A stretch of DNA of 21,622 bases from an uncultured Clostridia bacterium (GTDB lineage: Bacteria > Bacillota > Clostridia > Christensenellales > Aristaeellaceae), in the NCBI GenBank assembly GCA_937886445.1, contig CALGBY010000124.1, positions 1-21,622 of the forward strand. The letters run 5' to 3'. Below are positions 6,376-14,318 of the stretch, in pieces. Positions within the stretch are counted from its first letter, which is position 1; each line of letters starts with the position of its first letter. The notes under the pieces are model-generated. The model did no database searches. It was not told the DNA's origin and worked only from the letters and a program-made list of their open reading frames with translations. Position numbers and translations under genes: made by a program.

Positions 6376-7755
6376 ATGAGCAACAAAGTTGAAAAGCTTT
6401 CCGGCAATCAGGTGAAGATCTCTTTTGAGATCGCCGCCGAAGAATTTGACAAGGCAATGGAAAAAGCCTATCTGAAGACCCGCGGCCGTGTGAATATCCC
6501 CGGTTTCCGCAAGGGAAAAGCCCCCCGCAAGGTCATCGAGAATTATTACGGTGAAGGCGTTTTCTATGATGAAGCTCTTGACGTAATCTTCCCCGACGCC
6601 TATGAAGCCGCCGTGACCGAAAACAACCTGCAGGTGGTAGACCGTCCCGAAATGGACAATGTGGAACAGATCGGCAGCGGCAAGGATCTGAAATTCAGCG
6701 TTAAGGTATTTGTCAAGCCCGAGATCACCCTCGGTGAATACAAGGGGCTGAAGGGTGTAAAGCGTCTCCACAAGGTAACAGAAGAAGAGATCAACCGTGA
6801 GATCGAGCGCGATGTGGAAAAGGAAACTACGCTGGCTGATGTGGAAGGCCGCGCGCTTGAAAACGGCGATATCGTCAATCTTGATTATGCCGGCACCGTA
6901 GACGGCGTTGCCTTTGAGGGCGGCACCGCCAAGGCGCAGACGCTTGAGCTGGGCAGCCATCAGTTCATCCCCGGCTTTGAAGAGCAGATGGTGGGCATGA
7001 ATATCGGCGAGGAAAAGGACCTGAATGTAAAATTCCCCGAGCAGTATCAGGCTGAAAACCTGGCCGGTAAGGATGCCGTGTTCCATGTAAAGGCAAACAG
7101 CGCGCAGGTAAAGGTAAAGCCCGAGCTGAACGATGAATTTGCGGCTGATGTGTCCGAATTCAGCACCTTTGACGAGTACAAGGCCGACATCGTGAAGAAG
7201 CTGGAAGAAAAAGCCGCGAAGAACGCCGACATCTCCCTTGAAAACGATCTGGTGCAGGCCGCTACCGACGCCGCAGACTGCGACATTCCCGCCGCCATGA
7301 TTGACGATGAGATCGAGACCATGATCCGCGAGCTGAAAATGCGCATGATGTATCAGGGCATCCGTTATGAGGATTATATCAAGTACACCGGCCAGACAGA
7401 TGAGCAGGTGCGCGAAATGTATCGCAGCGAAGCCCAGAACCGTGTAAAGATGCAGCTGGTGCTTGAAGCGATCAAGAACGCCGAGGGCATTGAGGTGACC
7501 GACGAGGATACCGAAAAGCAGTATGAAGAAGAAGCCAAGCGTGCCGGCAAGGAAACCGAGGAATTCAAGGCGACCCTGAACGACCGTCAGAAGGAATATC
7601 TTCGTGAGAATGCCGCGATCCGCAAGGTGGTGGATCTGATCGTTTCTTCCGCTGCTGTGACCGAGGAAGAAGAAAAGCCCGAAGTAAATGTCAACGAAGC
7701 GGCTGAAGCCATCCGTCAGGCTGCCGAAGAAGCCGGCATCGAAGACGAAGAGTAA
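6376..7755 (+). CDS. tig: Trigger factor, ribosome-associated chaperone and peptidyl-prolyl isomerase
   Basis: The 459-residue product has the three trigger-factor parts. The N-terminal ribosome-binding domain contains the signature GFRKGKAPRKVIENYYG, which docks on L23. The FKBP-like isomerase domain has NGDIVNLDYAGTVDG and FIPGFEEQMVGM. The long helical C-terminal domain ends in an acidic, Glu-rich tail. It shields nascent chains as they leave the ribosome. The ATG at 6376 has GGGAGGAG about ten bases upstream; the frame opens earlier at a GTG (6265), but that overlaps the promoter. Every proline codon in the gene is CCC by my count (10 of 10), which is the codon style of this part of the window. 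It is followed by clpP and clpX, a common Bacillota order that links folding with degradation. Confidence 0.96.
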   Translation: MSNKVEKLSGNQVKISFEIAAEEFDKAMEKAYLKTRGRVNIPGFRKGKAPRKVIENYYGEGVFYDEALDVIFPDAYEAAVTENNLQVVDRPEMDNVEQIGSGKDLKFSVKVFVKPEITLGEYKGLKGVKRLHKVTEEEINREIERDVEKETTLADVEGRALENGDIVNLDYAGTVDGVAFEGGTAKAQTLELGSHQFIPGFEEQMVGMNIGEEKDLNVKFPEQYQAENLAGKDAVFHVKANSAQVKVKPELNDEFAADVSEFSTFDEYKADIVKKLEEKAAKNADISLENDLVQAATDAADCDIPAAMIDDEIETMIRELKMRMMYQGIRYEDYIKYTGQTDEQVREMYRSEAQNRVKMQLVLEAIKNAEGIEVTDEDTEKQYEEEAKRAGKETEEFKATLNDRQKEYLRENAAIRKVVDLIVSSAAVTEEEEKPEVNVNEAAEAIRQAAEEAGIEDEE

Positions 7756-7772
7756 CAAGCTTGTTGCCATAG

Positions 7773-7814
7773 CGCCTGCAGTAACGGGGTATATCTGTTC
7801 TGCAGGCGTTTTTT
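7773..7814 (+). terminator. Terminator between tig and clpP
   Basis: CGCCTGCAG (7773-7781) and CTGCAGGCG (7800-7808) pair perfectly across an 18-base loop, followed by six T. It ends only 23 bases before the clpP ATG, and no separate clpP promoter is visible after it. It may act as a partial terminator. Confidence 0.85.
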
Positions 7815-7837
7815 GAGAAAATCAGGAGGTATAGAAA

Positions 7838-8440
7838 ATGTCCCTTATCCCCTATGTGATCGATCGTACGCAAAACGGCGAACGCGCGATGGATATTTAT
7901 TCCCGTCTGCTCAAGGACAGGATCGTTTTTCTGGGCGGAGAAGTGAATGACCAGAGCGCCAATTCCATCGTGGCGCAAATGCTGTTTCTGGACAGTGACA
8001 ACCCTGATGCAGATATCAACCTGTACATCAACAGCCCCGGCGGCTCCATCACCGCCGGTATGGCCATTTTCGACACAATGAAATATGTGCACTGTGATGT
8101 TCGCACCGTATGCCTGGGCCTCGGCGCAAGCATGGGTGCTTTCCTGCTGATGGCCGGCACAAAGGGCAAACGCCTTGCCCTGCCCAACAGCGAGATCATG
8201 ATTCATCAGCCCTCCGGCGGTGCCAGCGGTCAGGCCACCGATGTGACCATCCACGCGGAATGGCTGCTGAAAACCAAGCAGAAGATGAACAGGATGATGG
8301 CGGAAATGACCGGACAGCCGCTGGAAGTGATCGAGCGCGATGTGGAACGCGATCATTTCATGAGCGCGCAGGAAGCGCTGGCATACGGCATCATCGATGA
8401 GATCTATCAACCGCGTGAAAAAGGAAAGAAATCAGTATGA
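7838..8440 (+). CDS. clpP: ATP-dependent Clp protease, proteolytic subunit ClpP
   Basis: The 200-residue serine peptidase shows the complete ClpP active site: S98 in GLGASMGAFLL, H123 in IMIHQPSGG, and D172 in ERDHFMSA. ClpP forms a tetradecameric barrel that degrades proteins unfolded by ClpX or ClpC. The length is normal and there is only a very short propeptide-like N-terminus. AGGAGG lies about eight bases upstream. The stop overlaps the clpX start by four bases (ATGA at 8437-8440), ensuring coupled synthesis. Expression probably depends on read-through of the terminator after tig, or on a promoter inside tig that I cannot see. Confidence 0.97.
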   Translation: MSLIPYVIDRTQNGERAMDIYSRLLKDRIVFLGGEVNDQSANSIVAQMLFLDSDNPDADINLYINSPGGSITAGMAIFDTMKYVHCDVRTVCLGLGASMGAFLLMAGTKGKRLALPNSEIMIHQPSGGASGQATDVTIHAEWLLKTKQKMNRMMAEMTGQPLEVIERDVERDHFMSAQEALAYGIIDEIYQPREKGKKSV

Positions 8441-9750
8441 GTAAAGACGAAACGAAAAAGCAGCGCTGTTCTTTCTGCGGAAAAAGCACAGAGGACGGCA
8501 TCAAGCTGATCGCCGGCCCCGGGGTATGGATCTGCGATGAATGTGTGGACCTGTGCAACCATATTCTGAATGACACGGTCGAATCTACGCGTCCCCGCAA
8601 GGGCAGCCGTTCCCTGGAGATCCCCACCCCTGCCGAAATGAAGCAGGTGCTGGATGATTATGTCATCGGCCAGGAAACCGCAAAGCGCGTACTGTGTGTG
8701 GCTGTATACAACCATTATAAGCGGATCACCGCACCGAAAAAAAAGGATGATACCGAGCTGCAGAAAAGCAACATCCTGATCCTCGGCCCTACCGGCAGCG
8801 GCAAAACCTATCTTGCCCAAACGCTCGCCCGGCTGCTGAAGGTGCCCTTCGCGATCGCCGATGCCACCACGCTTACCGAAGCGGGCTATGTGGGAGAGGA
8901 TGTTGAAAACATTCTTCTTCGCCTGATCCAGGCTGCCGATAACGATATCGCGGCCGCCGAGCACGGCATCATCTACATTGATGAAATAGACAAGATCGCC
9001 CGCAAGGGTGAAAACATGTCCATCACGAGAGATGTAAGCGGTGAAGGCGTGCAGCAGAGCCTGCTGAAGATCCTGGAAGGCACGGTAGCCAGCGTGCCTC
9101 CCCAGGGCGGCAGAAAGCATCCCATGCAGGAATGCATCAAGATCGACACCACCAATATCCTCTTCATCTGCGGTGGCGCGTTTGACGGGCTTGAATCCAT
9201 CATCGCGAACCGTGTAGGTCAGAAAACCATGGGCTTCGGCACCCTCACGCTCACCGGCGAAGCGCGCAGCAATGAACTGCTCAGCCGTATCCAACCGGAG
9301 GATCTGATCAAATTCGGTTTGATCCCCGAGTTTATCGGCCGCCTTCCCATCACGGCAACGCTGACCGGCCTTGACGAAAACGCGCTGGTGCGCATTCTCA
9401 GCGAGCCCAAAAACGCGCTTACAAAGCAGTATGCCCGTCTGCTCGGTCTGGACCACATCACCCTCGAGTTTGAACCTGACGCGCTTACCGCCATCGCGCA
9501 CAAGGCAGTTGTTTTAAGATGCGGCGCGAGAGGCCTGCGTTCCATCATTGAAAAAGCCATGCTGGACACCATGTTCTCCCTGCCCGGGCGCAAAGATGTT
9601 GAAAAATGCATCATCACGAAGGACTGCATTGAAAACGGCGTCGCGCCGACACTGGTCATGAAAAAGGCACCCGCCCGCAAGGACGCCGGTGCCGGGGAAC
9701 TGGAGTACGCTGAGGAAGAAGCTCCCGCCAAAGGTGCAAAAAAGAACTGA
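8437..9750 (+). CDS. clpX: ATP-dependent Clp protease ATP-binding subunit ClpX
   Basis: The 437-residue AAA+ unfoldase feeds substrates to ClpP. The N-terminal zinc-binding domain has four cysteines, C11, C14, C33 and C36. Walker A is GPTGSGKT, Walker B IIYIDEIDKI, the pore loop GYVG, an RKH element lies in GGRKHPMQE, and sensor 2 is GARGLRSIIE. The last residues form a charged Ala/Lys-rich tail. It starts on the ATGA overlap with clpP, with AAGGAAAG as a modest RBS inside clpP. A strong terminator follows at 9759-9792. Nothing is missing. Confidence 0.97.
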   Translation: MSKDETKKQRCSFCGKSTEDGIKLIAGPGVWICDECVDLCNHILNDTVESTRPRKGSRSLEIPTPAEMKQVLDDYVIGQETAKRVLCVAVYNHYKRITAPKKKDDTELQKSNILILGPTGSGKTYLAQTLARLLKVPFAIADATTLTEAGYVGEDVENILLRLIQAADNDIAAAEHGIIYIDEIDKIARKGENMSITRDVSGEGVQQSLLKILEGTVASVPPQGGRKHPMQECIKIDTTNILFICGGAFDGLESIIANRVGQKTMGFGTLTLTGEARSNELLSRIQPEDLIKFGLIPEFIGRLPITATLTGLDENALVRILSEPKNALTKQYARLLGLDHITLEFEPDALTAIAHKAVVLRCGARGLRSIIEKAMLDTMFSLPGRKDVEKCIITKDCIENGVAPTLVMKKAPARKDAGAGELEYAEEEAPAKGAKKN

Positions 9751-9758
9751 CGGCACGC

Positions 9759-9792
9759 GGGGACGGTCAAGCATACCGTCCCCCGTTTTTTT
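9759..9792 (+). terminator. Terminator after clpX
   Basis: GGGGACGGT (9759-9767) pairs with ACCGTCCCC (9775-9783), followed by seven T from 9786. Confidence 0.93.
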
Positions 9793-9944
9793 GTTTCCGT
9801 AACGCGCCCGGCTGCGATATGTTGCTTTTCTTCTTCTGTTGCTGCCCGTTCCTCTCATGAAACGGGGGCCTGCATGCGATCCTGATCAAAAAAGACCAGA
9901 GAGGCCGTATTTTCCCTGAGCATTGCTCTATCCGGGTATATTTT

Positions 9945-10005
9945 CAAAAACAACACAGCCGCGAATGTCATGAAAAGCATGGCATCCGCGGCTGTGCTGT
10001 TTTTG
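9945..10005. terminator. Long inverted-repeat terminator after the SH3-protein gene
   Basis: A 28-base arm (9945-9972) pairs with 9978-10005 around AAAAG, with two mismatches and one G-T pair. The outer ends are A-run and T-run, so it can act in both directions. It lies 62 bases past the minus-strand stop. Confidence 0.8.
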
Positions 10006-10067
10006 TGCATTTGCTATATGAAGAACACAGTTTTTCCGTTATCCCGTTCTTCGCGTAAACGGCAGGC

Positions 10068-10964
10068 TTACGGGAGCATCACATTTTCCGCCGGTATAAA
10101 GCCGCACAGGCCTTCCGCCTCGGCTTCCACCCATTTTCCCTTTTCCGAAAGCACGGTGATCACTGTTCCGGTTTTCCATTCGCCTGTTTTCTTCGCCCCG
10201 GAGGCCGCCTTTGCCCGCACGGTCACCACTTTACTGCCGTCTGTGTTATCCTTTACGCACACAACAGCGTGCCCCAGGTTTTCCCGTTCTCCCCAATACT
10301 TCAGAACATTGTTTTTCATATATCCTTCGTTTTCACCCACACGCACCTTCGCCCAGCCATCCAGCAGCTCCGTTACCTCCAGCACTGTACCGTGCATCAA
10401 GGTGGCAACAGCCTTTCCGTTGTCTTTGGGCTCCGTACGCAATGTGGCCTTCCCGGTCTTTTCGGCAAACACGGTCGCCACACGCTGCTCTTTATCCACA
10501 AGGCTTTCATAAAAAACGATCGATACAGGCAGATAAACGGTTCCCTCCGCTGTCAAAACAACACACTCGGAGGTGCCGGGGTACAGCAGCTTCATCGCGT
10601 TCACGGAAGGAATGCCGTATTGCTGCAGCTGTTCATCCATCGTCAGCTTTCTCGGTGCGGGGGTAGAGCTCGGCATATTCTTTTTCACATTTTTGCCGTC
10701 TGTTTCCCTGATCCAGCCGAGCTTCACGATGTCACCGTCGCGATACTGAACAGCGCGAAGCCCTGCCGCAATGCCCAGATCCGCGCAGAGCGTTCCCGCG
10801 GGCAGCATACCGGATTCGACAGCCATTCCGTCCGTGATCTCGTATAATACGGTATCTTCCGTAATCAAAAAGCTCCAATAGCTGTCCTCAGTTTCTTCGG
10901 CATATATGCTTCCCGTCAACAGCGTCAGCAGGCAAAGCAAAGCGCACAATACCTTTTTTCTCAT
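10068..10964 (-). CDS. Secreted protein with bacterial SH3-like repeats
   Basis: The 298-residue product opens with a signal peptide (MRKKVLCALLCLLTLLTGSI, probable cleavage after IYA at about residue 22, no lipobox). An SH3-like segment follows at about 32-90. Then comes a Pro/Ser-rich linker near 98-105 and an unassigned stretch to 163. Two clearer SH3 repeats are at 164-222 (VATLMHGTVLEV...WAKVRVGENEGYM) and 232-297 (GTVITVLSEKGKWVEAE...GFIP). Such domains usually bind cell-wall peptides; there is no catalytic domain, so it may be an adhesin or wall-sensing protein. ATG at 10964 is preferred over an upstream in-frame ATG (11036) because it begins the signal peptide. It lies 19 bases after the SpoU-type gene, so it is the last gene of that operon. 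Confidence 0.8.
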   Translation of the reverse strand: MRKKVLCALLCLLTLLTGSIYAEETEDSYWSFLITEDTVLYEITDGMAVESGMLPAGTLCADLGIAAGLRAVQYRDGDIVKLGWIRETDGKNVKKNMPSSTPAPRKLTMDEQLQQYGIPSVNAMKLLYPGTSECVVLTAEGTVYLPVSIVFYESLVDKEQRVATVFAEKTGKATLRTEPKDNGKAVATLMHGTVLEVTELLDGWAKVRVGENEGYMKNNVLKYWGERENLGHAVVCVKDNTDGSKVVTVRAKAASGAKKTGEWKTGTVITVLSEKGKWVEAEAEGLCGFIPAENVMLP

Positions 10965-10983
10965 TCTCTCACTTCCCCGTTTT

Positions 10984-11805
10984 CTACAGTTTCTTTCCCG
11001 TTTCCCAAAATGCGACAGCGGCGGCGGCAGCGGCATTCAGGCTGTCCGCGCCGTTGTGCATCGGAATGATCGCGCTGAAGTCGCACAGCGCCACCGTCTC
11101 TCTTTTCAGCCCGTCTCCTTCTGTGCCCACATAAAGAGCAAGCCTCTCCGCTTCCTTCAGCCGCGTGTCTGTAATGCTCACGCTGTTTTTATCCAGCGCC
11201 AGTGCCACGCAGAGATAACCGTTTTTCTTCAGTTCCTCCGTGGTTTCCCGTATATCTGTGCATCTGGCCCACGGTACCGAAAAGACGCAGCCCATGCTGG
11301 ATTTCACAGCTCTGCGATGAAGCGGATCCGTGCATGAGGGAGAAATGAGCACACCATCCATCCCCAGCGCTGAAGCGCTGCGCATTACAGCGCCCACATT
11401 CGCGGGATCGCGCAGATCCTCCAGCACACAAAGACGGCCGCCTGAAGCGATCAGCGCCGATACCTTCTTTTCCGGCGGCCGTTTCATTGCCGCGAGAAAC
11501 CCTCTGTTCATTCTGAAGCCCGTGATCTCATCAAGCAGCGCGCTCTCCCCCGTGTAAACAATGCTGCCCGGGCACTTTTCCGCAAGCTTCAGTGCTTTTT
11601 CAAGATGCCGTTTGTCCGTAAGAAAGGATACCGACTCTATCCCCGCCTCGATCGCGTGACCAATCACTTTTTCGCCCTCGGCGATGAACAGACCGTTCTC
11701 CGCGTTTCTTTGATTTGCAAGCTCGCTTTCCGTCAGGCGGAAAAAGCAGGAGATCCTTTCATCATCAAGGCCGGTGATCTCAAAGGCCGCTGTGTTCTCA
11801 CCCAT
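10984..11805 (-). CDS. TrmH/SpoU family RNA 2'-O-methyltransferase
   Basis: The 273-residue SPOUT-class enzyme would use SAM to methylate the 2'-hydroxyl of a ribose in rRNA or tRNA. After an N-terminal substrate-binding domain (about 1-110), the knotted catalytic domain shows motif 1 NVGAVMRSA (136-144), motif 2 LYVGTEGDGL (224-233) and motif 3 IPMHNGADSLNAA (247-259). The target is unknown. ATG at 11805 is selected because GGGAGAAGG ends seven bases upstream; the frame is open to a TTG (11826) that precedes that RBS. The ATG falls one base after the stop of the MATE gene, so translation is coupled. The SH3-protein gene follows 19 bases after its stop. Confidence 0.9.
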   Translation of the reverse strand: MGENTAAFEITGLDDERISCFFRLTESELANQRNAENGLFIAEGEKVIGHAIEAGIESVSFLTDKRHLEKALKLAEKCPGSIVYTGESALLDEITGFRMNRGFLAAMKRPPEKKVSALIASGGRLCVLEDLRDPANVGAVMRSASALGMDGVLISPSCTDPLHRRAVKSSMGCVFSVPWARCTDIRETTEELKKNGYLCVALALDKNSVSITDTRLKEAERLALYVGTEGDGLKRETVALCDFSAIIPMHNGADSLNAAAAAAVAFWETGKKL

Positions 11806-11806
11806 C

Positions 11807-13168
11807 TCAGCGCCTTCTCCCTTCAAACCCGCATTCCCAGTGGGAGCAGTAATAGTATATCATATAAATGACCGAGGAGATCGCCCATGTGATCGGATAA
11901 GCCCAATAGATATACCTGATATCATTATACAGCTTCATCACAGTCCAGATATAGCCGACACGCAGCACGCACCAGACGCCCAGCATCACGATCATCGGCA
12001 CGATCGCTTTTCCCGCGCCCCGGCATACAGATGCTACCGAATGAGAGTACGCCAGAAGGAAGTAAAACAGTGAAGCTGTTCTCGCCTGCTCCGTACCGTA
12101 AACGATCACCTGCTCCGTTTTATCAAACAGCGAGACCAGCTGCGGTGAAAGAGCGTAGTAAAGAACACCTATCACTTCCGCCGCAAGCACGCCGGCAAGG
12201 ATGCCGAAGCGGGCGCCCTGTCTGGCACGATCCTTCTTTCCGGCGCCCAGATTCTGGCTGACAAAGGTGGTGATCGCCATATTGAAGCTGGTGATCGGTA
12301 AAAACGCAAAGCCTTCTATTTTGCTGTGTACACCGTACGCGGCAGTTGCCACCTCGCCGAAGGTGTTAATCTGGCTCTGTACGATCACATTCGCAAGGCC
12401 GATCACGCTGTTCTGTACTCCGCTCGGCACGCCGATACGAATGATCTCTCTCAACATATCCCTGCTGAGGCGCATCTTTTTCATGCTGAGCGGAAACGGA
12501 TAGGATCCGGAAAACATTTTGATACAGCACAGCACGCAGCTGGCCAGCTGGGAGATCACCGTAGCCACCGCGGCGCTCCAGACTCCCCAGGAAAACGCGC
12601 CCACAAAAAGCAGATCCAACGCAACATTGAGCAAAGAGGAAAAGATAAGGTAAAACAGCGGATTTTTGGAATCTCCGAGAGCATTCATCACACTTTTGAA
12701 TGTATTGTACATCACGAATGCCAAAGCACCCATGAAATAATAGCGAAAATACTCTACGGCTTCCTTCATATAGCTTTCGTCGGTATTCATCAGCCTCAGC
12801 AGAGAAGGCGTAAGCAAAACCCCTGCCACGGTCAGAAATATGCCGCTCAGAAAGCCAAGACAGATATTGGTATGGATCGCACGGCTTACTTTGTCGCTGT
12901 CACCGGCCCCGAAGTATTTGCCGATCACCACGCCCGCTCCCATCGTAAGACCGGTAAAGAAACTGATGAGCAAAAAAATCAGCGTTCCCGATGAAGAAAC
13001 AGCCGCCAGAGCGGCAGTACCGAGATAATTGCCTACGATCAAAGAATCCGCGGTATTATATAATTGCTGAAAAAGCTGACTGAGAAAAACAGGCAGCGCA
13101 AAAGCAAAGATCAGCCCCGCCGGTTTTCCCTCTGTCATGTCCTTTACAGCCATTCCGGATCTCACCAT
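11807..13168 (-). CDS. MATE family efflux transporter
   Basis: The 453-residue membrane protein has the twelve-helix, two-bundle MATE layout. The first bundle opens with LPVFLSQLFQQLYNTADSLI and VGNYLGTAALAAV. The second bundle opens with IRIGVPSGVQNSV and contains FVSQNLGAGKKDRA. These proteins export drugs, metabolites or cell-envelope intermediates using Na+ or H+ gradients; the substrate is not predictable. ATG at 13168 has GGAG six bases upstream. The gene begins 22 bases after the tRNA-Leu terminator, leaving no room for its own standard promoter, so it may be expressed by read-through from the tRNA promoter. It is coupled to the SpoU-type gene (one base gap). It is not closely similar in sequence to the second MATE gene at the window's end. 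Confidence 0.92.
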   Translation of the reverse strand: MVRSGMAVKDMTEGKPAGLIFAFALPVFLSQLFQQLYNTADSLIVGNYLGTAALAAVSSSGTLIFLLISFFTGLTMGAGVVIGKYFGAGDSDKVSRAIHTNICLGFLSGIFLTVAGVLLTPSLLRLMNTDESYMKEAVEYFRYYFMGALAFVMYNTFKSVMNALGDSKNPLFYLIFSSLLNVALDLLFVGAFSWGVWSAAVATVISQLASCVLCCIKMFSGSYPFPLSMKKMRLSRDMLREIIRIGVPSGVQNSVIGLANVIVQSQINTFGEVATAAYGVHSKIEGFAFLPITSFNMAITTFVSQNLGAGKKDRARQGARFGILAGVLAAEVIGVLYYALSPQLVSLFDKTEQVIVYGTEQARTASLFYFLLAYSHSVASVCRGAGKAIVPMIVMLGVWCVLRVGYIWTVMKLYNDIRYIYWAYPITWAISSVIYMIYYYCSHWECGFEGRRR

Positions 13169-13189
13169 ATCATTCTCCTATATAAACAG

Positions 13190-13214
13190 AAAAACCTGAC
13201 ACATAAGCGTCAGG
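13190..13214 (-). terminator. Terminator after tRNA-Leu
   Basis: Read on the minus strand, CCTGAC (13214-13209) pairs with GTCAGG (13200-13195), followed by five T (13194-13190). It lies between the tRNA and the MATE RBS. Confidence 0.85.
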
Positions 13215-13219
13215 CAGAG

Positions 13220-13306
13220 TGGTGCCGCTGACCGGGGTCGAACCGGTACGGTTTTTACGCCGAGGGATTTTAAGTCCCTTGTGTCTGCCTATTCCACCAC
13301 AGCGGC
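13220..13306 (-). tRNA. tRNA-Leu (anticodon TAA)
   Basis: The 87-base gene has acceptor arms GCCGCTG and CAGCGGC, discriminator A and an encoded CCA. The anticodon stem is AGGGA/TCCCT around CTTAAAA, giving anticodon TAA, which reads UUA. A long variable arm (CGG...CCG) marks a class II tRNA, as expected for leucine. The T-arm GGTTCGA is intact. A strong promoter and a terminator flank it. Confidence 0.97.
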
Positions 13307-13315
13307 ATCATCAAT

Positions 13316-13344
13316 ATTATACTCCGTGTCCGGAATGATTTCAA
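13316..13344 (-). promoter_or_regulatory. Promoter of tRNA-Leu
   Basis: On the minus strand TTGAAA (13344-13339), 17 bases, then a perfect TATAAT (13321-13316). The start point would lie only about three bases before the mature tRNA 5' end. Confidence 0.9.
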
Positions 13345-13346
13345 GC

Positions 13347-13371
13347 AAAAAAACCGCGTTCTCCTTCGCGG
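13347..13371 (-). terminator. Terminator after the HELTH-motif gene
   Basis: Minus-strand CCGCG (13371-13367) and CGCGG (13358-13354) enclose an 8-base loop, followed by seven T (13353-13347). The T-run sits next to the -35 box of the tRNA promoter. Confidence 0.85.
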
Positions 13372-13396
13372 GAAGACGCACCGGCCTCCCCGCGCG

Positions 13397-14257
13397 TTAC
13401 TCTGTTCCGATCTTCTGTTCCTCCATTTCGCGCAGCAGCTCAAACGGTTCCTCCCCTCCGCGGGAGGCTATGAAAGCCCATGCCTGCCCGGCGATCAGCG
13501 CCGCCCGCCGGGATTCCCGGAAAACATCTTCTTTTTCGATGTAGTTTTCCAGCCTTCCTCCGGGCATATATCCGTCCGCACCGATACCGATAAGCCTTTT
13601 TCCGAAGACGGGATCATATTTCCCTGTGGCACAAAGCAGTCCGATCGCGTCCGCCAGGATCTCATCGCGTACCGCGTCCTGATGCTCCGGAAAGAAACGC
13701 CGTGAAAACACATGAGTCAGCTCATGATACAGCCGAATCTTCGCGGACACCCTGTTCCATTCCTCTTCCCCGTACGGCGTTTCGGTATACGGGATGTCAC
13801 TGTACGGGCCGGAGCTGATGAAAAACAGCGCGTCCGTGCATTTCCGTTTATATTCCCCGTTCTCTCTCAACAGTTTCAGCCCCGCAAAGCGATCTTCGGG
13901 TGTGCCGTTCTTTGCAAGTTTCTCAAGCGCTTTTTCCGTTTCTTCCGCGTTTCTTACGCCGAACACCGTCATCGCCCCGGTCGTTGCCGGCACAGCAGGC
14001 GTGCTGCGGCATTTATGGCACACGGCATGCACGGCGCGCTCAAAATCCTCCCGCAGGGAAAATGTGAGACAGTACACCCTCGTACCCTCAAACGGCGTAA
14101 GGATCTCTCCTTTCGTCATTCCTGCAAAAGGGCGGTAGCTTTGCGTATCAGGGCGGATATTGTACGCGAAATAACGGTAATACTTATCGCTCTCGCAGGT
14201 ATCGTCACCGATCTCGAATGTCAGCTGCGGAAAAACCGAAAAGAAAAGATCCTCCAT
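13397..14257 (-). CDS. Uncharacterised protein with a HELTH (HExxH) motif; possible zinc metallopeptidase
   Basis: I do not recognise the family of this 286-residue soluble protein. It contains HELTH at residues 178-182, the classical zinc-peptidase motif with E179 as potential catalytic residue. Acidic residues 17-25 positions later (D198-E199, D203 in RDEILADAIGL) could give a third metal ligand. A CxxC (C80, C83, in AVCHKC) precedes it. There is no signal peptide or membrane helix, so it is probably cytoplasmic. ATG at 14257 is preceded by AGAAGGGA. It lies between terminators of pgi (upstream) and of its own, with no clear promoter, so it may depend on pgi read-through. The peptidase call rests on the motif alone. 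Confidence 0.75.
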   Translation of the reverse strand: MEDLFFSVFPQLTFEIGDDTCESDKYYRYFAYNIRPDTQSYRPFAGMTKGEILTPFEGTRVYCLTFSLREDFERAVHAVCHKCRSTPAVPATTGAMTVFGVRNAEETEKALEKLAKNGTPEDRFAGLKLLRENGEYKRKCTDALFFISSGPYSDIPYTETPYGEEEWNRVSAKIRLYHELTHVFSRRFFPEHQDAVRDEILADAIGLLCATGKYDPVFGKRLIGIGADGYMPGGRLENYIEKEDVFRESRRAALIAGQAWAFIASRGGEEPFELLREMEEQKIGTE

Positions 14258-14277
14258 ACGCCATTCCCTTCTGCCTT

Positions 14278-14310
14278 AAAACGGCACCGGAAGAAACCTC
14301 CTCCGGTGCC
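14278..14310 (-). terminator. Terminator after pgi
   Basis: Minus-strand GGCACCGGA (14310-14302) pairs with TCCGGTGCC (14291-14283), followed by G and four T. The T-run is short, so read-through into the next gene is plausible. Confidence 0.75.
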
Positions 14311-14318
14311 TTCATCCA

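Larger units (their letters stand above)
9751..10067. other. Convergent intergenic region between clpX and the SH3-protein gene
   Basis: The 317 bases hold the clpX terminator (9759-9792), a small hairpin (CCCGTT 9845-9850 with AACGGG 9861-9866) and a long inverted repeat at 9945-10005 that terminates the minus-strand operon. I see no gene in the remainder. Confidence 0.7.

Noticed and set aside
6331..7770. Long open frame antisense to tig (479 codons)
   Set aside because: It is the mirror of a well-supported gene with strong codon bias; it has no RBS and no recognisable domain.
8407..9501. Open frame antisense to clpX
   Set aside because: Shadow of a gene with complete Walker and zinc motifs; no RBS or domain on the antisense side.
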